NCBI RefSeq assembly: GCF_049243985.1
Contig: NC_135372.1
Coordinates: 63,284,318-63,348,317, forward strand
DNA length: 64,000 nucleotides
Direction of reading: 5' to 3'
DNA from: Paroedura picta
Lineage: Eukaryota; Chordata; Lepidosauria; Squamata; Gekkonidae
Within the stretch, counting starts at the first letter, position 1. Each line of letters begins with the position of its first letter. Under the pieces are notes generated by a model. That model saw nothing but the letters and a program-made list of their open reading frames with translations. It ran no database searches and was not told the origin of the DNA. The translations under genes and the position numbers were made by a program. This document shows positions 42,660 to 64,000 of this stretch, one piece after another.

Positions 42660-43075
42660 AGATAGCAGATGTTTTTGACACTGAGGTAAAGTGGTAGAAC
42701 ATTTGCTTGGCACTCAGAAGGTCCCAGGTTCAATCCCCTTCCCCGCCATCTGCACTTAAAAGGATTGGATGGGAGATGATTTGAACGACCTCCACCTGAG
42801 AGTCTGGAGAGCCACTGCCATGCTGGAACTTGGATCTGATTTACAGTATTTGCTGGCGTATGACTACTTTGCCCCCCTGAAAAACATGCCTCCAAGTGGG
42901 GGGGTCGTCCTATATGCCGGGTGCACTTCAGTTAGACATAGCTGCCCATAGTGGCCCATAGTACTGTAATGTAATGTAACAAACTATATTTTGAGTGGAA
43001 ATATTGGGGGGTCGTCTTATACACCCAGTCGTCTTATACGCCGGCAAATACGGTAGTATGAGGCAGCTTCATGCA
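42660..43075 (+). repeat. tRNA-derived SINE split by a TIR element
   Basis: Head GTAAAGTGGTAGAACATTTG, GGTTCAATCCCCTTCC box, body to TGGATCTGATTTA at about 42842. After the insertion it resumes GTATGAGGCAGCTTCATG at 43055. Confidence 0.7.
42845..43053. mobile_element. Short TIR element (CAGTATTTG..GGCGTAT end) inserted in the SINE
   Basis: Left end CAGTATTTGCTGGCGTATGA and right end CGCCGGCAAATACGG are inverted copies. TA flanks each side and the SINE reads on cleanly when TA is counted once. Same family as 19965-20740 but much shorter inside. Confidence 0.7.
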
Positions 43076-43114
43076 CATGTCCAAAGCTTTTGGACTTGTT
43101 CATAGTTTCTGGTA

Positions 43115-43398
43115 AAAAGGTACGGGTATCCCCTGTGCAAGCACCGAGTCATGTCTGACCCTTGGGGTGACGCCCTCTAGCGTTTTCATGGCAGACTCAA
43201 TACGGGGTGGTTTGCCAGTGCCTTCCCCAGTCATTACCGTTTACCCGCCAGCAAGCTGGGTTCTCATTTTACCGACCTCAGAAGGATGGAAGGCTGAGTC
43301 AACCTTGAGCTGGCTGCTGGGATTGAACTCCCAGCCTCATGGGCAGAGCTTTCAGACTGAATGTCTGCTGTCTTACCACTCTGCGCCACAAGAGTATC
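43115..43398 (-). mobile_element. Sauria-type SINE with 16-bp TSD
   Basis: In reverse it has the tRNA-like head TTGTGGCGCAGAGTGGTAAG, a GGGAGTTCAATCCCAGCAG B-box region and a 3' part (GGTCAGACATGACTCGGTGC) resembling the BovB 3' end. TTCATAGTTTCTGGTA flanks it at 43099-43114 and 43399-43414. The similarity of tails fits mobilisation by BovB. Confidence 0.85.
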
Positions 43399-43414
43399 TT
43401 CATAGTTTCTGGTA

Positions 43415-44385
43415 CTTGTATGTAAAATTAGTAGGCCTTAGTAACTAATTCAAAGAGTAATTTTGTAGCTTACAAATGATGTTTCAAAAAAGAGATAACG
43501 ATAATCAAGTAGGAGCTCAGCCCTAAGCATTCAATTGAAAAATTTCCACTGATTGCAGTAGAAATTCATAGTTAGATAATCAGTTAATTATCTGATAGAT
43601 TATTGAAAATTTAGCGAGGGGTGGGAAGGCTAAAGCAGTGGCATTGCTCAGATCTGATGATAAACCTTGGTTTAACCTGTTTTATCAGGCAATTTGACTC
43701 TCTGTCAGTCAGTTATTTACCCCTGAACTGTGTGCCCGTTTAAGAAAAGGGCAGGATCACCTCCCTCTCCCTCTCAGGTTGACATGACAACAAATCCCAC
43801 AAGCCAAAAGTACAGATTGTGCACATTTATTTCTCTTTACACATAAAAAAGGTACTGGGACAAATCCACAAAGGTGAAACACTACAGGCTGTAGAAAGCA
43901 AAACGGAAAAGATTGTCTAGCTAACTTATTTTATGTAAGGGGGGCACTAGGTTGTAGTCACACCATTCGGATTTTATGTCTGTTTCACCTGGGGGGGATT
44001 GATGGGAGAAGGGGAGGAAAAATCAGGCTGGTGGTGGCACGTAAAAAAAAAAAAAATCAGCCTTTCTCCTTTGCATTTTATAACACTGAGAGATATACAG
44101 AAATTAATCCCTAGATGGTCTTCCCAGCATGAAGCAAAGCACAAGGAAAAGCTTCATCTGTTTAATTTTTGTGCTGCTAAAAACATGGTGAAAACAGCAG
44201 CAAAACAAGATAACAACTGAATTCTCCAAATGTATATCTCAAACAATAATCCCAGCCCTCAATACTATTTGGAAGTTCTCATATTCAGTTTCATCATCAA
44301 CCTGGTCCAATTTTGTTATGCTTCACAGCATAAATTATCCATCTTAAAGAAAAGGTTTTTATAACTGTTCAGTTATAACTGTTCA
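43415..44385. other. Intergenic DNA, nothing recognised
   Basis: AT-rich, single-copy-looking. A 14-bp unit TTATAACTGTTCAG is repeated twice at 44359-44386 just before the CR1. Confidence 0.4.
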
Positions 44386-47077
44386 GAAAAAACAGAATAG
44401 ATTGAAGAGGTGGAGGAGTGGCACTGTATGTGAGGAAAGGGCTTACCTGTCAGGAAATTCTAGTGAAGGAGAGCATATCTACAGTGGAAAGCATCTGGGT
44501 GAAAATAAGCGAGGGGAAAACAAACAGTGTGGTGGTTGGTGTCTGCTACCGACCGCCTGACCAGTGAGGGGATGTGGATGCTGCACTTTGTGAGCAGCTT
44601 GAGAAAATATCCAAGCGGCAGGACCTTGTCATCATGGGTGACTTCAATTTCCCAGATGTGTGCCGGGAAACAAACTCTGCGAAGCGTCCTCAGTCATGCA
44701 AGTTTCTGACCTGCCTGGCTGACAATTTCATTTATCAAATGGTAGATGAACCCACAAGAGGTTCAGCCATACTGGACTTAATACTGACCAACAGGCAAGA
44801 GTTGGTGGATGAGGTGAAGGAGGTGGGGACCCTAAGGGGGAAGTGACCATGTCCTCATAGAATTCCTTTTGAGATGGGGAGCCAAGGAAGCTTGTAGCCA
44901 GACGCGGATGTTGGATTTTCGTAGGGCAAACTTTAATAAACTCAGAGACATGATGAGTGTCATACCATGGACGAGAATGCTGGAAGGGAAGGGAGCATGT
45001 GAAGGGTGGGCGCTACTCAAACAAGAGCTATTGCATGCTCAATCAATGACTATCCCAGAAAGACGAACACACTGCAGGAGCTCTAAGAAGCCAATTTGGA
45101 TGAACAGAGAACTTCAAGAGGAACTAAGAAAGAAAAGGAAAATGTTCAGGAAATGGAGGGAAGGACAGAGCTCTAAAGAAGATTATCTACAGGTTACTAG
45201 GCACTGTAGATCAATCATCAGAAAGGCCAAAACTGAGAGTGAGCTAAGATTGGCCAGGGAAGCCCATTGTAACAAGAAAAGTTTTTTCAGTTATGTGAGG
45301 AGCAAACGTAAAGTAAAGGAGGCAATAGGCCCACTGTTGGGTGCGGATGGACAAACTCTAACGGAGGATGCAGAGAAAGCAGAAAGGCTTAGTGCCTATT
45401 TTACATCTGTTTTTTTCCCACAGGTCAAAGTGTTTAGGCACATCTAGAGATGGCCGTAGCCAAAGGATAGTGTCTGGGTGGCAGGTTAACATGGATAGAG
45501 AGGTTGTCGAGAGGCATTTAGCTGCACTGGATGAGTTCAAATCCCCTGGTCCAGATGAAATGCACATGAGAGTGCTCAAAGAACTTTCCAGAGAACTTGC
45601 ACAGCCCTTGTCCATCATCTTCAGGACCTCTTTAAGGACTGGAGATGTCCCGGAGGACTGGAAGAGAGCAAACATTATTCCGATCTTCAAAAAAGGGAGG
45701 AAGGATGACCCGGGAAACCTCAGACCAGTGAGTCTGACCTCTGTTGTGGGGAAGATAATGGAGCAGATATTAAAGGGAGCAATCTGCAAACATCTGGAGG
45801 ACAATTTGGTGATCCAAGGTAGTCAGCATGGATTTGTCTCCAACAGGTCCTGCCAGACCAACCTGGTTTCCTTTTTTGACCAAGTAACAGGTTTGCTGGA
45901 TCGGGGAAATTTGGTTGATGTCGTTTACTTGGATTTTAGTAAAGCTTTTGACAAGGTTCCCCATGATGTTCTGATGGATAAGTTTGAAGGACTGCAATCT
46001 GGATTTTCAGATAGTTAAGTGGATAGGGAATTGGTTAGAGAACCGCACTCAAAGAGTTGTTGTCAATAGTGTTTCATCAGACTGGAGAGAGGTAAGTAGC
46101 GGGGTACCTCAGGGCTCGGTGCTCGGCCCGGTACTTTTTAACATATTTATTAATGATCTAGATGAGGGGGTGGAGGGACTACTCATCAAGTTTGCAGATG
46201 ACACCAAATTGGGAGGACTGGCAAATACTCCGGAAGATAGAGACAGAGTTCAATGAGATCTGAACACAATGGAAAAATGGGCAAATGAGAACAAGATGCA
46301 ATTTAATAAAGATAAATGTAAAGTTCTGCATCTGGGACAGAAAAATGAAAAACATGCCTACTGGATGGGGGATACGCTTCAAGGTAGCACTGTGTGTGAA
46401 CGAGACCTTGGGGTACTTGTGGATTGTAAACTAAACATGAGCAGGCAGTGTGATGCAGCAGTAAAAAAGGCGAATGCCATTTTGGGCTATATCAACAGGG
46501 GCATCACATCAAAATCACAAGATGTCATAGTCCCCTTGTATACGGCACTGGTCAGACCACACCTGGAGTACTGTGTGCAGTTCTGGAGGCCTCACTTCAA
46601 GAAGGACGTAGAGAAAATTGAAAGGGTACAGAGGAGAGCGACGAAGATGATCTGTGGCCAAGGGACCAAGCCCTATGAAGATAGGTTGAGGGACTTGGGA
46701 ATGTTCAGCCTGGAGAAAAGGAGGTTGAGAGGGGACATGATAGCCCTCTTTAAATATTTTAAAGGTTGTCACTTGGAGGAGGGCAGGATGCTGTTTCTGT
46801 TGGCTGCAGAGGAGAGGACACACAGTAATGGGTTTAAACTTCAAGTACAACGATATAGGCTAGATATCAGGAAAAAAATTTTCACAGTCAGACTAGTTCA
46901 GCAGTGGAATAGGCTTCCTAAGGAGGTGGTGAGCTCCCCCTCACTGGCAGTCTTAAAGCAAAGGTTGGATGCACACTTTTCTTGGATGCTTTAGGATGCT
47001 TAGGGCTAATCCTGCGTTTAGCAGGGGGTTGGACTAGATGGCCTGTATGGCCCCTTCCAACTCTATGATTCTATGAT
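44386..47077 (+). mobile_element. CR1 LINE, 2.7 kb, most of ORF2, several breaks
   Basis: Starts inside the endonuclease (VVVGVCYRPPDQ; LVIMGDFNFPDVC; AILDLILTNRQEL). A connector follows (WMNRELQEELRKKRKMFRKW), then the reverse transcriptase: FKSPGPDEMHMRVLKELSRE, YLDFSKAFDKVPH at about 45928-45966, [20 protein letters not shown], and the active site FADD at 46191-46202. It ends with RPHLEYCVQFW and LRGDMIALFKYFKGCHLEEG to HFSWML stop at 46994. About five frameshifts or stops break it. The 3' end is GGTTGGACTAGATGGCCTG plus TCTATGATTCTATGAT. No target duplication is seen, as usual for CR1. Confidence 0.93.
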
Positions 47078-47082
47078 AACAT

Positions 47083-48233
47083 GACCTCTGTGTCTCTGGA
47101 AAGGATGCAGTATGGCCAAACCTGGATGCATTCAGCAACAATCAGACTGACATCAATGACACTTGCAATCTTCCTTGCTTTCCTAAGATAACCTGTCTCT
47201 GGAGAAATTCAAAAGTTCTCACTGACCTGTAACTGCCATTACTACTGAGAATCTCTGCAACTTTTCTGAAAGGTACAATATTTGCAGATTGCTGGTACAT
47301 GAAGCAACTACCAAAAAAACCAGAAAACTCAGAGGTCATCAAGACCTGAATAAAAAAGCCACGTCATACATTACATTGCCAAAAAGCAAAATAACCCCAA
47401 AATATTAATTATATATATATAAATTAAGATTTTTAGTACACAGATATCCATTTGTCCTTTTCTTTATCTGCAATTTTTTTTAAAAAAATATTCAGGCTGA
47501 AAATTTAAAGAATTTTTTAAAAATAACTTTGAGGAAATGGCTTTTAAATTTTCCTTTCAACTTCTCTCATATATGACAGTATGCACAGTCTCTGTGTTAG
47601 AATGCGGGTTATGTCAAATAATCACAGACCAGAGGTGTTGTGGGAGCCATGCAGGGAGATGAGGTGGATAGACGGAGTACACAGGCAACTTCAACGTGCC
47701 TCCCTGCAGGTGCTTTTCTCCTGGGAGTCTGGCTAAGAGAAATGTTTCCACAGCTTAGCAAAGGTTTGGGCATAGTGAGTGCTTCCAAATGAGCCCTGAG
47801 TCTGCAACAGACCCCGATTCATTCCTTTAGCTGCATTGTCAACAACACATTTCTCATATAGTGAACAGCACTTTAAGTTACAAGCATTAAAATGGAGCAT
47901 AGCAATTATAAAATTTGTTTAACAGGTTATTTCACCACCCAGGACTTGATCTCAATGGCTACATTGTAAAATACCGCTACTTGTTCTGAAACCTGTACAT
48001 TCCCAACAGCAAGAAGTAGAGTAACTCGCTGATTTTCTGAAATAGAGCTATTGCACTCCCTCTAACCTCCTCATAGCTATGCACATGTGTTAGCAAGATG
48101 TTATAATATGCTGGGTTGAAAGCTCTCCTGTGCTTACCTGGATAGGTCGGGCTAGCACAATCCTGTCAAATATCAAAAGCTAAGCAGCATCCCTGACTAG
48201 TATTTGGACAGGTGACCAACACGGAATACCAGG
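47083..48233. repeat. Duplicated segment B, first copy
   Basis: 1.15 kb nearly identical to 49714-50866 (~98-99% by eye). No gene. Ends in a 5S-derived SINE head (48155-48233), cut by the duplication junction. Confidence 0.9.
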
Positions 48234-49716
48234 AGCCAGTGCAGCTGCGAGAGCACAGGTTGAATATGAGCCCTTCATTGGATCCAAGTAAAGGCCTGGG
48301 GCAGCTGCATTCAATTACTCTCACACTGAATTGGCCGATGTGTGCTCAAGCCATCCTATAGAAATGTTTCTCATTGGCATAGCTAGTCATGAAGGTAATG
48401 GGAGGGGCAGTGTGTGACTTTGATCTTTATTTTGAGAGTAACTTGAGACCTGGTGCAAGATGTAGATGACGTTGCATTGGCTAAGCGCAGTCACTGCAAT
48501 GGTTTTGGCAGAATATTCATGTCAATGGAAAGTTGCGGTAAAAGTCTGAAATAATTGCATTTGATTTCAAAAGCAGGAACTTTACAAAATTTAGGGGACA
48601 CCAGAAGTAAGTTAAAAGAGAAGACTGTCAAATACCTTTAGGATGCTTGGAAACAACATAAAAATGCAACCACATAGAGGCTCAGATAGAATGCGCACCT
48701 CACACTGGGAAAGGTGGTGGTGCAAGTGGCGTCAGTTCACAGCTGATTTATGGTGACTGGAGGATTTTCAGAATAAGAGACATTTGCAATTGTCTGCCTT
48801 TGCGTAATCTCCCATCCAAATAGTAATCAGGGCTGACCGTGCTTTGCTTCCAAGATATCAAAAGTTCAGGCTAGCTTGGGCCATCCAGGTCATGAAACTT
48901 ACTGCCAAGTCTAAAAGGATTCCTGTGTGGTTAATGATTACAGGAAGACACATAAGACAAAAACGCTTTTCAGAAAAGGGGGGTTCCTAAATGAAGTTAA
49001 CAGAAGAGAGCACAAACAAGTGTACACTGATATGAGTGGAAGCAAAAAGAGAATTCCGGGAGTGGATTGCTAAAAACATTAAAACAAACAATCAGCACTT
49101 CTTCACATATATCAAGACTTTAAAGACAATGGGGATATGAGAGAGAAATACAATTATTTGCATCCCTTTTCACTATGATAAATGGGCCACATATCCATGC
49201 AAAAGCTGTTGTTTTGGGGAAGGAGGGTCTGAAGTACTGAATTCAATTCCAGTGGTAAGAACTGAAGTTATAGGACCGCCATACAAATTTAAAAAGCATC
49301 TCTGAATCTAGATGGTACGCATTCAAAGAAATCTAATATGAAAATGTTGATGTCAGTAATATATGTAATGTATATGTAATACCACTAAAATCAACACTCT
49401 ATCAGACAACTGGAAAGTAGCAAATCTCACACTGATTTTTAAAAAGGGGTCTAAGGATCTTTAGGACATTACAAGGCAGCCTAATATCTGGACCTTCAAT
49501 TCTTAGCCTGAGGGTTGCAGCCTCACGCTGGCAGGATGAGAGAAAGCCCCTCTCTATACTCAGAAGCATCTCTTCCCCTCTTTCTCTGGTTTATGTCTGG
49601 TGCATTTTCTCTTTTGTACTGTAAGTTGATTTGGTTCTCCACTGGGGAGAACAGTAAGATGCAAATAAACAAACTTTGTGGAGTTCTTTGAGAAGGTTAA
49701 CAATGAGAAGGTGGAC
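48232..49716. repeat. Duplicated segment A, second copy
   Basis: Starts in mid-repeat at GGAGCCAGTGCAGC directly after B, and passes at 49714-49716 (GAC) straight into B', so the 8.9 kb between A and B is missing here. Includes a reverse 5S-SINE at 48713-48893. Confidence 0.9.
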
Positions 49717-50866
49717 CTCTGTGTCTCTGGAAAGGATGCAGTGTGGCCAAACCTGGATGCATTCAGCAACAATCAGACTGACATCAATGACACTTGCAAT
49801 CTTCCTTGCTTTCCTAAGATAACCTGTCTCTGGGGAAATTCAAAAGTTCTCACTGACCTGTAACTGCCATTACTACTGAGAATCTCTGCAACTTTTCTGA
49901 AAGGTACAATATTTGCAGATTGCTGGTACATGAAGCAGCTACCAAAAAACCCACAAAACTCAAAAGGTCATCAAGACCTGAATAAAAAAGCCACGTCATA
50001 CATTACATTGCCAAAAAGCAAAATAACCCCAAAATATTAATTATATATATATATAAATTAAGATTTTTAGTACACAGATATCCATTTGTCCTTTTCTTTA
50101 TCTGCAATTTTTTTTAAAAAATATTCAGGCTGAAAATTTAAAGAATGCTTTAAAAATAACTTTGAGGAAATGGCTTTTAAATTTTCCTTTCAACTTCTCT
50201 CATATATGACAGTATGCACAGTCTCTGGGTTAGAATGCGGGTTATGTCAAATAATCACAGACCAGAGGTGTTGTGGGAGCCATGCAGGGAGATGAGGTGG
50301 ATAGACGGAGTACACAGGCAACTTCAACGTGCCTCCCTGCAGGTGCTTTTCTCCTGGGAGTCTGGCTAAGAGAAATGTTTCCACAGCTTAGCAAAGGTTT
50401 GGGCATAGTGAGTGCTTCCAAATGAGCCCTGAGTCTGCAACAGACCCCGATTCATTCCTTTAGCTGCATTGTCAACAACACATTTCTCATATAGTGAACA
50501 GCACTTTAAGTTACAAGCATTAAAATGGAGCATAGCAATTATAAAATTTGTTTAACAGGTTATTTCACCACCCAGGACTTGATCTCAATGGCTACATTGT
50601 AAAATACCGCTACTTGTTCTGAAACCTGTACATTCCCAACAGCAAGAAGTAGAGTAACTCGCTGATTTTCTGAAATAGAGCTATTGCACTCCCTCTAACC
50701 TCCTCATAGCTATGCACATGTGTTAGCAAGATGTTATAATATGCTGGGGTGAAAGCTCTCCTGTGCTTACCTGGATAGGTCGGGCTAACACAATCCTGTC
50801 AAATATCAAATGCTAAGCAGCATCCCTGACTAGTATTTGGACAGGTGACCAACACGGAATTCCAGG
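49714..50866. repeat. Duplicated segment B, second copy
   Basis: Matches 47083-48233. Beyond 50866 it continues into the rest of its 5S-derived SINE, so this copy has the original right flank. Confidence 0.9.
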
Positions 50867-50960
50867 GTCATGACGTGGAGGCAGGCAATGGCAAACCACC
50901 TCTGAATGTCTCTTGCTTGGAAAACCCTATGAGGTTCGCTGTGATCTGATGACAAAGGAC
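50785..50960 (+). repeat. 5S-derived SINE, complete-looking
   Basis: GCTAAGCAGCATCCCTGACT and AGTATTTGGACAGGTGACC match 5S rRNA's internal region. The tail is AGGCAGGCAATGGCAAACCA, CACCTCTGAATGTCTCTTGC and AAAACCCTATGAGG. Confidence 0.7.
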
Positions 50961-51039
50961 AACATCTCTCCTATATTTTGGGATTCTTAAGATATTTAAA
51001 TAGTATCTCAAATTTAGGTTCACGTTTAAACCTAAGGTT

Positions 51040-51480
51040 TAAGGTCTATGTGCCAAGGCATACTTGTTATGGTGATCTACGTCACAAATGAAGGAGAACA
51101 TTTTGCAGAGTTAATTTCTTGGGTTGAGGCCGGGGCAGCTCTCCCACTAATCCATCAGAGGATCCCCTCCAATATTGAGATCTCTAACATTGAGATCATT
51201 GTTAGATCTATTGCATTGGCGCCAGCCTCTTCTGAATATTATTCTTCCCACCAGGCTGAACTTGGGGGGAAGTCGGGTAAATGCCATCCGAATTGTGACC
51301 ACTGCCACTTATATGTTATATGTGACTTGTTGTTGATATAAATTGGGTTGTTATGGGGATTTTATTGTGTTTTAACTGTTTATGTTGTAAACCGCCCTGA
51401 GACCTATTTGGAGAAGGGCGGTCTAAAAATTAAATAATAATTAATAATAATAAATAATAATAATAATAATAATAAAATAT
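51040..51480 (+). mobile_element. LINE-type 3' end (L2-like) with (AAT)n tail
   Basis: TGTAAACCGCCCTGAGACCT and GGCGGTCTAAAAATTAAAT are typical squamate LINE tails, followed by (AAT)n to 51475. Upstream coding similarity is too weak to place. Confidence 0.5.
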
Positions 51481-51649
51481 GTGATAAGTTCATTGTCAAT
51501 TGACTGTATTCCAGTGTTGTTTCCCCATCTTCTTAAAGACAACAATATTTTCTGCAATTCAGTCCCATTAAATTTCACTGTTTTTTTATATTAAAAAACA
51601 TTTTTATATCATTTGATCCCAGCTCTTATTAGGGTACCACAGCATTCTT

Positions 51650-51835
51650 AACTTTATTTATTTCATTTTTATCTGGCCTTTTCTCCATGGATCTTAGGGT
51701 GCCATGGGTGCATCTGTTCCCCATCTTATTGCCAATAACAGCCCTGTGAGGTAAGTTTGGTGGAGAGAGAGTGACCTGTCCAAGGTCATCTTCATGGTAC
51801 AGTAGAGGTCCTCCAGATTCTAGTCTGACATTTGA
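51650..51835 (-). repeat. MIR-like SINE/LINE-tail repeat (reverse)
   Basis: AACAGCCCTGTGAGGTAAGT and AGTGACCTGTCCAAGGTCA are the recognisable core. Confidence 0.55.
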
Positions 51836-52694
51836 ATTGCACTAAATGATTAATCAACTGGGAAGGGCATTAATTATTGCTCTTTGAAATTATTGTTGGA
51901 GGGAGACTTTAAAACTGTTTTTATTATCTTAATCAATAATTTACAAAATCATAACTTAAAATATATATACTGAATAGTCCATTTAAAAATGCACTGAGTA
52001 GTACCAAGAAAAACAATATTTAAAGTCTCCTAGTATATATGTACTTATATCTTTGTGTGTATAACACCATGAATGGTACCTGATTAAGGATCCTTTCCGA
52101 TTGCATAATAACAAACATAAAGTAATGAATTAAGCATACCGTATTTATGATATTATTTTCAAGTAAACATAATAATTTGACCATGGCCATGGATTTTCAT
52201 GGAGAATACAATGCTACATGAAGTGATACGTGGAACTCTCTTTTAAATTCTTCTTGTACCATAATGTTGGAAAGGTATTCATCAGCAGCACAAAAGGGTC
52301 ATGGGGTGGGATTGCCCACTTATAAGACAAGAATGCCCATTCCTTTCTTTTTGTCCATATTGTTTTGTACTCTACAGAAGCTAATAGCTAGATACAATGC
52401 ACTAGAATTACCTTGTGAATTCCCTCTCTTTCCAATATGACAATTCCATCCTGCTTAAAGATGGTTTAAAAAAAATAACCTCAGGCCAATTACATATGCC
52501 TTTCTCCCAAATATAGAAATACATTCAAGCATAAATGTAGCTGAAAATATGCTTTGACTGAGAGCCATAGAGCTATTGAATTTTGAATTTAAAAGAGTAA
52601 TTAAAATGTAGTGTGGATGAAGTTTCATTTATGATACAAGCTTAGCATGTGAGAGGTTGTTATCACTTATCCATTAGGTAAACTTTTGCATCAT

Positions 52695-53034
52695 AGGAAA
52701 GGTCAGAATAACTTACTCCTATCTAAAATAGTGTCCAAGAGGACCATGAGCCTTTAAACAAATCAAGTAAAAGAATATTCAAAGTTTTTTTTTAACTTGA
52801 AATACATTTTCATGAAAGATTTCAATAGCATAGAAGAGTCATCAAAATAAAGGAAACTCAAAACTTATGACCGGTTTTGTGACTAAAAAAGAATTATCAC
52901 CCTTCAGTATTAAAAGTCAGAATGCCTGGCCCAATCTTCCCTTCAAACATTTGCAAAAACTGATAAAAAACCGTAACCTCAGCAAAATTCTGATCAGCAG
53001 GCATCACGTGCTCCTGCAGCTCTCCCTATAAAAG
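52695..53034 (+). promoter_or_regulatory. Vitellogenin promoter: TATA box, E-box, degenerate ERE-like sites
   Basis: TATAAAAG at 53027-53034 places transcription start near 53057, 14 bp before the ATG. CACGTG lies at 53005-53010. Imperfect oestrogen-response-like sites: GGTCAgaaTAACT at 52701-52713 (8 of 10 half-site bases), AGTCAgaaTGCCT at 52915-52927 (7 of 10), and a half site TGACC at 52868-52872. Vitellogenin genes are classically switched on by oestrogen receptor in liver. No perfect palindromic element is present within this distance. Confidence 0.65.
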
Positions 53035-53070
53035 ACCCAAGAAGGGTACGGACTACCATTCACCTTCACC

Positions 53071-64000
<10,930 letters not shown>

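Noticed and set aside
42660-42740. tRNA gene
   Set aside because: A/B-box-like sequence without a cloverleaf; belongs to a dispersed SINE family.
44574-46994. Functional reverse-transcriptase gene
   Set aside because: The CR1 frame is broken about five times and its 5' end is missing; it is a dead LINE.
50785-50960. 5S rRNA gene
   Set aside because: Only the internal promoter-like part matches and it is followed by a dispersed tail found at several other positions, so it is a SINE.

Overview
This window is vertebrate nuclear DNA, most likely from a squamate reptile (lizard or snake). The evidence is two multi-exon genes with GT-AG introns, a CpG-island promoter, and a repeat complement of BovB (RTE), CR1 and L2 LINEs, Sauria-type and 5S-derived SINEs, hAT and Tc1 DNA transposons and Penelope-like relics. 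No prokaryotic or organellar signal was seen. The exact species cannot be read from the sequence.

Layout. 1-11.3 kb is upstream intergenic DNA packed with nested repeats (L2, CR1, a hAT MITE with an exact 8-bp target duplication, an LTR-like fragment). 11.38-12.48 kb is a CpG island, taken as the SSX2IP promoter and non-coding first exon. 20.9-34.8 kb carries 13 coding exons of SSX2IP (afadin- and alpha-actinin-binding protein) on the + strand. They join in frame to about 593 codons with a stop and a 3'UTR ending near 35.35 or 35.53 kb. Its introns hold a decayed Tc1 transposon, a 5'-truncated BovB with 12-bp target duplications, a perfect-arm palindromic hAT MITE and two copies of a repeat with a hammerhead-like core. 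35.5-53.0 kb is intergenic: a tandem duplication whose second copy lacks 8.9 kb, a near-complete but broken CR1, a 0.9-kb CpG-rich terminal-inverted-repeat element, Sauria and 5S SINEs, and a 2-kb unrecognised stretch. 53.07 kb to the window edge is the 5' half (17 exons, about 799 codons) of a vitellogenin gene on the + strand, with TATA box, signal peptide and an unbroken frame. It continues past the window.

The SSX2IP-vitellogenin order matches the known vertebrate yolk-gene locus, where vitellogenin genes lie between SSX2IP and CTBS. CTBS would be expected beyond the right edge. The two genes are not functionally linked: SSX2IP is a centrosome/adherens-junction adaptor, and vitellogenin is the oestrogen-induced liver yolk precursor.

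Exon limits were set by eye from splice consensus plus remembered protein homology. Repeat families were named by recognising their protein or terminal motifs. No database search was run.
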